From Micavibrio sp. UBA2638 (lineage in GTDB: Bacteria; Pseudomonadota; Alphaproteobacteria; Micavibrionales; Micavibrionaceae): DNA of 58,115 bases. Position 1 is the stretch's first letter. Each line of letters starts with the position of its first letter. This document shows, piece after piece, positions 55,383-58,115 of the stretch. The stretch is taken from positions 13,404 to 71,518 of the forward strand of contig DENS01000019.1 of NCBI GenBank assembly GCA_002359735.1, written 5' to 3'. The position numbers and the translations under genes are program-made. The notes under the pieces were generated by a model that made no database searches, was not told where the DNA came from, and worked only from the letters and a program-made list of their open reading frames with translations.

Positions 55383-56318
55383 ATGATGAAAAATGCTATT
55401 GAAATAAAAAATCTCAGTAAAACCTATAAAGCATCTGGCAAGGCCGGCCCGAAAATGGCACTGGATGATGTCTCAATTAACATACCGCGCGGATCAATTT
55501 TTGGGTTGCTAGGCCCCAATGGCGCAGGAAAATCCACCATCATCAATATTATGGCCGGGCTGGTTGTTAAATCATCAGGGCAAGTAAAGATATGGGATCG
55601 TGATATTGATACCAATCCGCGCAATGCCAAAGCATCAATCGGGATTGTTCCTCAGGAAATTACATTTGATCCATTTTTTACGCCATTGCAAATTCTGGAT
55701 TTAATGGCGGGGATGTACGGCGTCCCGGCCCGAGAAAGACGCTCGATGGAGCTGTTGGAAACAATGGGCCTTGCCGATAAAGCCGGCTCTTATACCCGTT
55801 CATTATCCGGCGGTATGAAGCGCCGCCTCATGATCGCAAAAGCCATGGTCCATTCCCCGCCCATTCTGGTTCTGGACGAACCCACCGCCGGTGTGGATAT
55901 TGAACTGCGTAAGGCACTTTGGGATAATGTACGCGCCTTAAATGCCAAAGGGGTCACCATCCTGTTAACAACGCATTATCTTGAAGAAGCAGAAGAACTC
56001 TGTGACCGCATTGCCATTATCAATCACGGAAAAGTTATTGCCGACGAAGATAAGGAAACCCTGCTTTCCCGCATCAACAACAAAGAAATCCGTTTTCGCC
56101 TTGATCGCCCATTCGACGATATACCATCAGAATTGATAAATCTGGGCGGCCAAAAATCCGGCAAGCGCAGTGTAACTTTCCGCTATAGCCCCGGTGAATT
56201 TAACGTTGATGGACTGATAGGTGCCATCCAGAAATGCGGCTATGGTATTGCCGATATCTCGACTAAAGATAGTGATCTGGAAGATGTTTTTCTGCAACTG
56301 ACCAGCGCCGCTGCCTAA
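55383..56318 (+). CDS. ABC-type transporter ATP-binding protein (CcmA/DrrA type)
   Basis: A 311-residue ATPase with Walker A GPNGAGKST, Q-loop IVPQEITFDP, signature LSGGMKRR, Walker B ILVLDEPTAGVD and switch TTHYLEEAEE, followed by a ~75-residue C-terminal extension typical of DrrA/CcmA exporters. The matching ABC2 permease usually follows directly; here the next gene is a Clp ATPase, so the permease is elsewhere or lost. It lies 19 bases after the zinc-protease candidate, probably the same transcript. Confidence 0.9.
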   Translation: MMKNAIEIKNLSKTYKASGKAGPKMALDDVSINIPRGSIFGLLGPNGAGKSTIINIMAGLVVKSSGQVKIWDRDIDTNPRNAKASIGIVPQEITFDPFFTPLQILDLMAGMYGVPARERRSMELLETMGLADKAGSYTRSLSGGMKRRLMIAKAMVHSPPILVLDEPTAGVDIELRKALWDNVRALNAKGVTILLTTHYLEEAEELCDRIAIINHGKVIADEDKETLLSRINNKEIRFRLDRPFDDIPSELINLGGQKSGKRSVTFRYSPGEFNVDGLIGAIQKCGYGIADISTKDSDLEDVFLQLTSAAA

Positions 56319-56445
56319 TATAACAGCAACGATCATTGGCTAAGAAACAGCCTCAATCTAAAGAATATGTAAAACTTCTTGCTTTTTACGTGAGAATTTA
56401 CTAATGTGCTTCAAATAATAAATATAATAATATTAGGGAACCACC

Positions 56446-58002
56446 ATGCAAAAAATTGCTGATGCTGAGCTTTTTGATAAACTTTTAAACGCCGCCACTG
56501 ACATTGCCAACGATAAAGGCCATCGGGTGGTTGAGCCGTTTCACATTCTAGTCGCCATTGTACGGGACGCCAAGGCTCGGAAGTTTTTTGAAGGTCTGGA
56601 TTTCCCGTTCGAAAAAATGAAAACCATTACCGAAGATCTGGCCCGTGAATACGTTCCCGTTACACTGTCCTGTGAAAAAAATCCAAAAACAAAGGCCCTT
56701 ACCGATAACATCCATCAGATGCGTAAATCTTCGCAAAAAATTGCGGCAGGTTTGGAACGCGATTATGTCGGCTACATGGAAATCATTAATTCCATTGTCG
56801 ACTTAGGAGATGATGATTCCCGTTACTGCCTGACCCACCATAATCTTGCACTTGAGGATAAACTAGCCGTCACCCGTTATTTGCTGGAAGATAAAGCCGA
56901 ATGGAAGCCATCACGCCGTCAAAAGAAAGCAAACACACAATTACAAACATCATTTTCCGACGCCGCCAACGATAATGCCGATATTCTGAACATGGATAAA
57001 ATCATGCAGCAGCGTATCATTGGGCAAACAGACGCAATAAACGCCCTGCATAAATCACAAAAACGGGCGCTTGCAGGGTTAAAAGAAGCCAATAAGCCCA
57101 TCGGCTCCTATTTATTTGCCGGACCAACCGGCGTCGGTAAAACCGAGGTCGCAAAACAACTGGCGGCCATTCGCAATATCCCCCTCGTTCGCTTTGACAT
57201 GAGTGAATATATGGAAGATTATAACGTTTCCAATCTGACTGGCTCGGCCGCAGGACTTATTGGCTATGATAAAGGCGGGCTTTTAACCAATGCCGTTTCA
57301 GAAAATCCACGATGTGTCCTGTTGCTGGACGAGGTGGAAAAAGCGCATCCGGATATTTTTAATATTTTATTACAGGTCTTAGACGAAGGCCACCTAACAG
57401 ACAACCAGGGCAATACCGTAGATTTTAAAAACGTGACCATCGTCATGACCACCAATGCCGGTGTCATTGACCTATCCAGCAAAACCGCCGCACAAGGAAT
57501 AGGCTTTGTGCACCCGAACGAAGAAGATCAAGCCAACGACCAAAAATCCGCTTCACAAGAAGCCATCAATAAATTTTTCAGGCCGGAATTCCGTAACCGT
57601 CTGGACGGCATTATTACGTTTGATTATCTGACAAAAGAAAACGTCATGGAAATTACCGATTTATTCATTGATGAAATGAATGACCTTCCCGCCGCACACG
57701 ACCATAACCTGACATTCAAAGCAACCGCGGAGGCCATTGCGGCCATTGTTGAGGCCAGCTATGACAAAGCCATGGGCGCCCGTCCTGTCAAACGCTATAT
57801 TGACAATGAAATTAAAGACAGACTGGCCGATATGATATTGGCAGGGGAACTCACGAACCAACAAATCACAATCACACGCTCAAAAGACGATAATACAATC
57901 GTTTTTGAAACGGCCCCCCAAGAGGAAAAGAAAGCCAATGCGGAAATGGCGGCAAACCACGATGCGGCCACTGCTGCCAATCCATTGGAACCCGGTTTAT
58001 AA
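56446..58002 (+). CDS. ClpA-like AAA+ unfoldase lacking the D1 module
   Basis: 518 residues against ~750 for ClpA. The N-terminal ~150 residues resemble one Clp-N repeat (ELFDKLLNAATDIANDKGHRVVEPFHILVAIV) plus helical sequence. After a linker (155-185, including AANDN at 173-177) comes only the second AAA module: Walker A GPTGVGKT (226-233), Walker B VLLLDE (291-296), IGF loop GIGF (351-354, the position of the ClpP-docking IGL loop in ClpA), arginine-finger region FRPEFRNRLDG and sensor 2 GARPVKR (444-450). The first AAA module is absent without any frame break. AGGGAACC precedes the ATG. It can plausibly dock ClpP. Confidence 0.85.
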   Translation: MQKIADAELFDKLLNAATDIANDKGHRVVEPFHILVAIVRDAKARKFFEGLDFPFEKMKTITEDLAREYVPVTLSCEKNPKTKALTDNIHQMRKSSQKIAAGLERDYVGYMEIINSIVDLGDDDSRYCLTHHNLALEDKLAVTRYLLEDKAEWKPSRRQKKANTQLQTSFSDAANDNADILNMDKIMQQRIIGQTDAINALHKSQKRALAGLKEANKPIGSYLFAGPTGVGKTEVAKQLAAIRNIPLVRFDMSEYMEDYNVSNLTGSAAGLIGYDKGGLLTNAVSENPRCVLLLDEVEKAHPDIFNILLQVLDEGHLTDNQGNTVDFKNVTIVMTTNAGVIDLSSKTAAQGIGFVHPNEEDQANDQKSASQEAINKFFRPEFRNRLDGIITFDYLTKENVMEITDLFIDEMNDLPAAHDHNLTFKATAEAIAAIVEASYDKAMGARPVKRYIDNEIKDRLADMILAGELTNQQITITRSKDDNTIVFETAPQEEKKANAEMAANHDAATAANPLEPGL

Positions 58003-58050
58003 ACAATTTCTGTTGTCGCCCCTGTGCTTCTATGGTTAATTAGAACATCA

Positions 58051-58115
58051 GCGCCCGTAGCTCAGGGGATAGAGCACTGGTTTCCGGAGCCAGGTGTCGC
58101 AGGTTCGAATCCTGC
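58051..58115 (+). tRNA. tRNA-Arg(CCG), 3' end cut by the window
   Basis: Acceptor strand GCGCCCG, D-arm GCTC...GAGC, anticodon arm CTGGT-TTCCGGA-GCCAG with anticodon CCG, and T-arm GCAGG-TTCGAAT-CCTGC. The 3' acceptor strand lies beyond the window. Confidence 0.95.

Overview
The window reads as chromosomal DNA of an alphaproteobacterium. The lineage signals are a circularly permuted, two-piece tmRNA gene, an alpha-type SspB adaptor, GapR (DUF2312), a COQ9 protein, a mitofilin-like protein with an N-terminal helix-turn-helix-like domain, and two gene orders common in that class: HemY/mitofilin/hemD/hemC facing tsaD/gpsA, and thyA-folA / mrp facing hflK-hflC-DUF2065-degP followed by miaA. I cannot name the genus. 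No phage integrase, transposase or CRISPR array is visible.

Layout. 1-4.7 kb: a cut membrane protein, a secreted coiled-coil protein, an unknown protein, a class III omega-aminotransferase and a rhomboid protease. 4.7-14.5 kb: housekeeping (HemY-like TPR protein, mitofilin-like protein, HemD, HemC, then TsaD, GpsA, an EVE protein and acetyl-CoA synthetase). 14.5-18.2 kb: GapR, a lone DotI/IcmL-like protein, and COQ9 divergent from an ABC1/UbiB kinase. 18.6-30.6 kb: a 12-kb accessory surface-protein locus on the + strand. It holds a 1706-residue protein with a membrane helix at each end, two YadA-like head modules and an S74 autocleaving chaperone; a LamG-array protein broken by one in-frame TAA; and three smaller secreted paralogues with a shared Cys-containing N-terminal mini-domain plus LamG or DUF1566 domains. 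30.6-34.4 kb: a formyltransferase, an orphan rod/hook-like protein and a tandem pair of DMT transporters.

34.6-43.2 kb: branched-chain amino acid genes ilvC, ilvN and ilvB, with unrelated genes inserted between them. ilvB has a readable attenuator (Val/Leu/Ile-rich leader peptide, antiterminator and terminator). Between ilvN and ilvB lies a histidine-rich cation-exchanger-like protein whose promoter carries a perfect palindrome matching the proteobacterial Zur box. 43.4-50 kb: DegP, DUF2065, HflC, HflK, Mrp/ApbC, DHFR and thymidylate synthase.

50.1-58.1 kb: a group tied by position to tagged-protein turnover: the permuted ssrA gene, a membrane protein, SspB, a DUF6498-like protein, an alpha/beta hydrolase, an unusual HEFGH zinc-protease candidate, an ABC ATPase and a ClpA-like unfoldase with only one AAA module, closing with a cut tRNA-Arg(CCG). 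The encoded tmRNA tag is unusually long and contains a 9-residue duplication of the AANDN motif. The same AANDN string occurs inside the zinc-protease candidate and the short ClpA-like protein.

The points I would check first are the duplicated-AANDN tmRNA tag with its neighbours, the chimeric adhesin with apparently exchangeable head cassettes, the stop-split LamG gene, the Zur-box His-rich transporter, and the ilvB attenuator.
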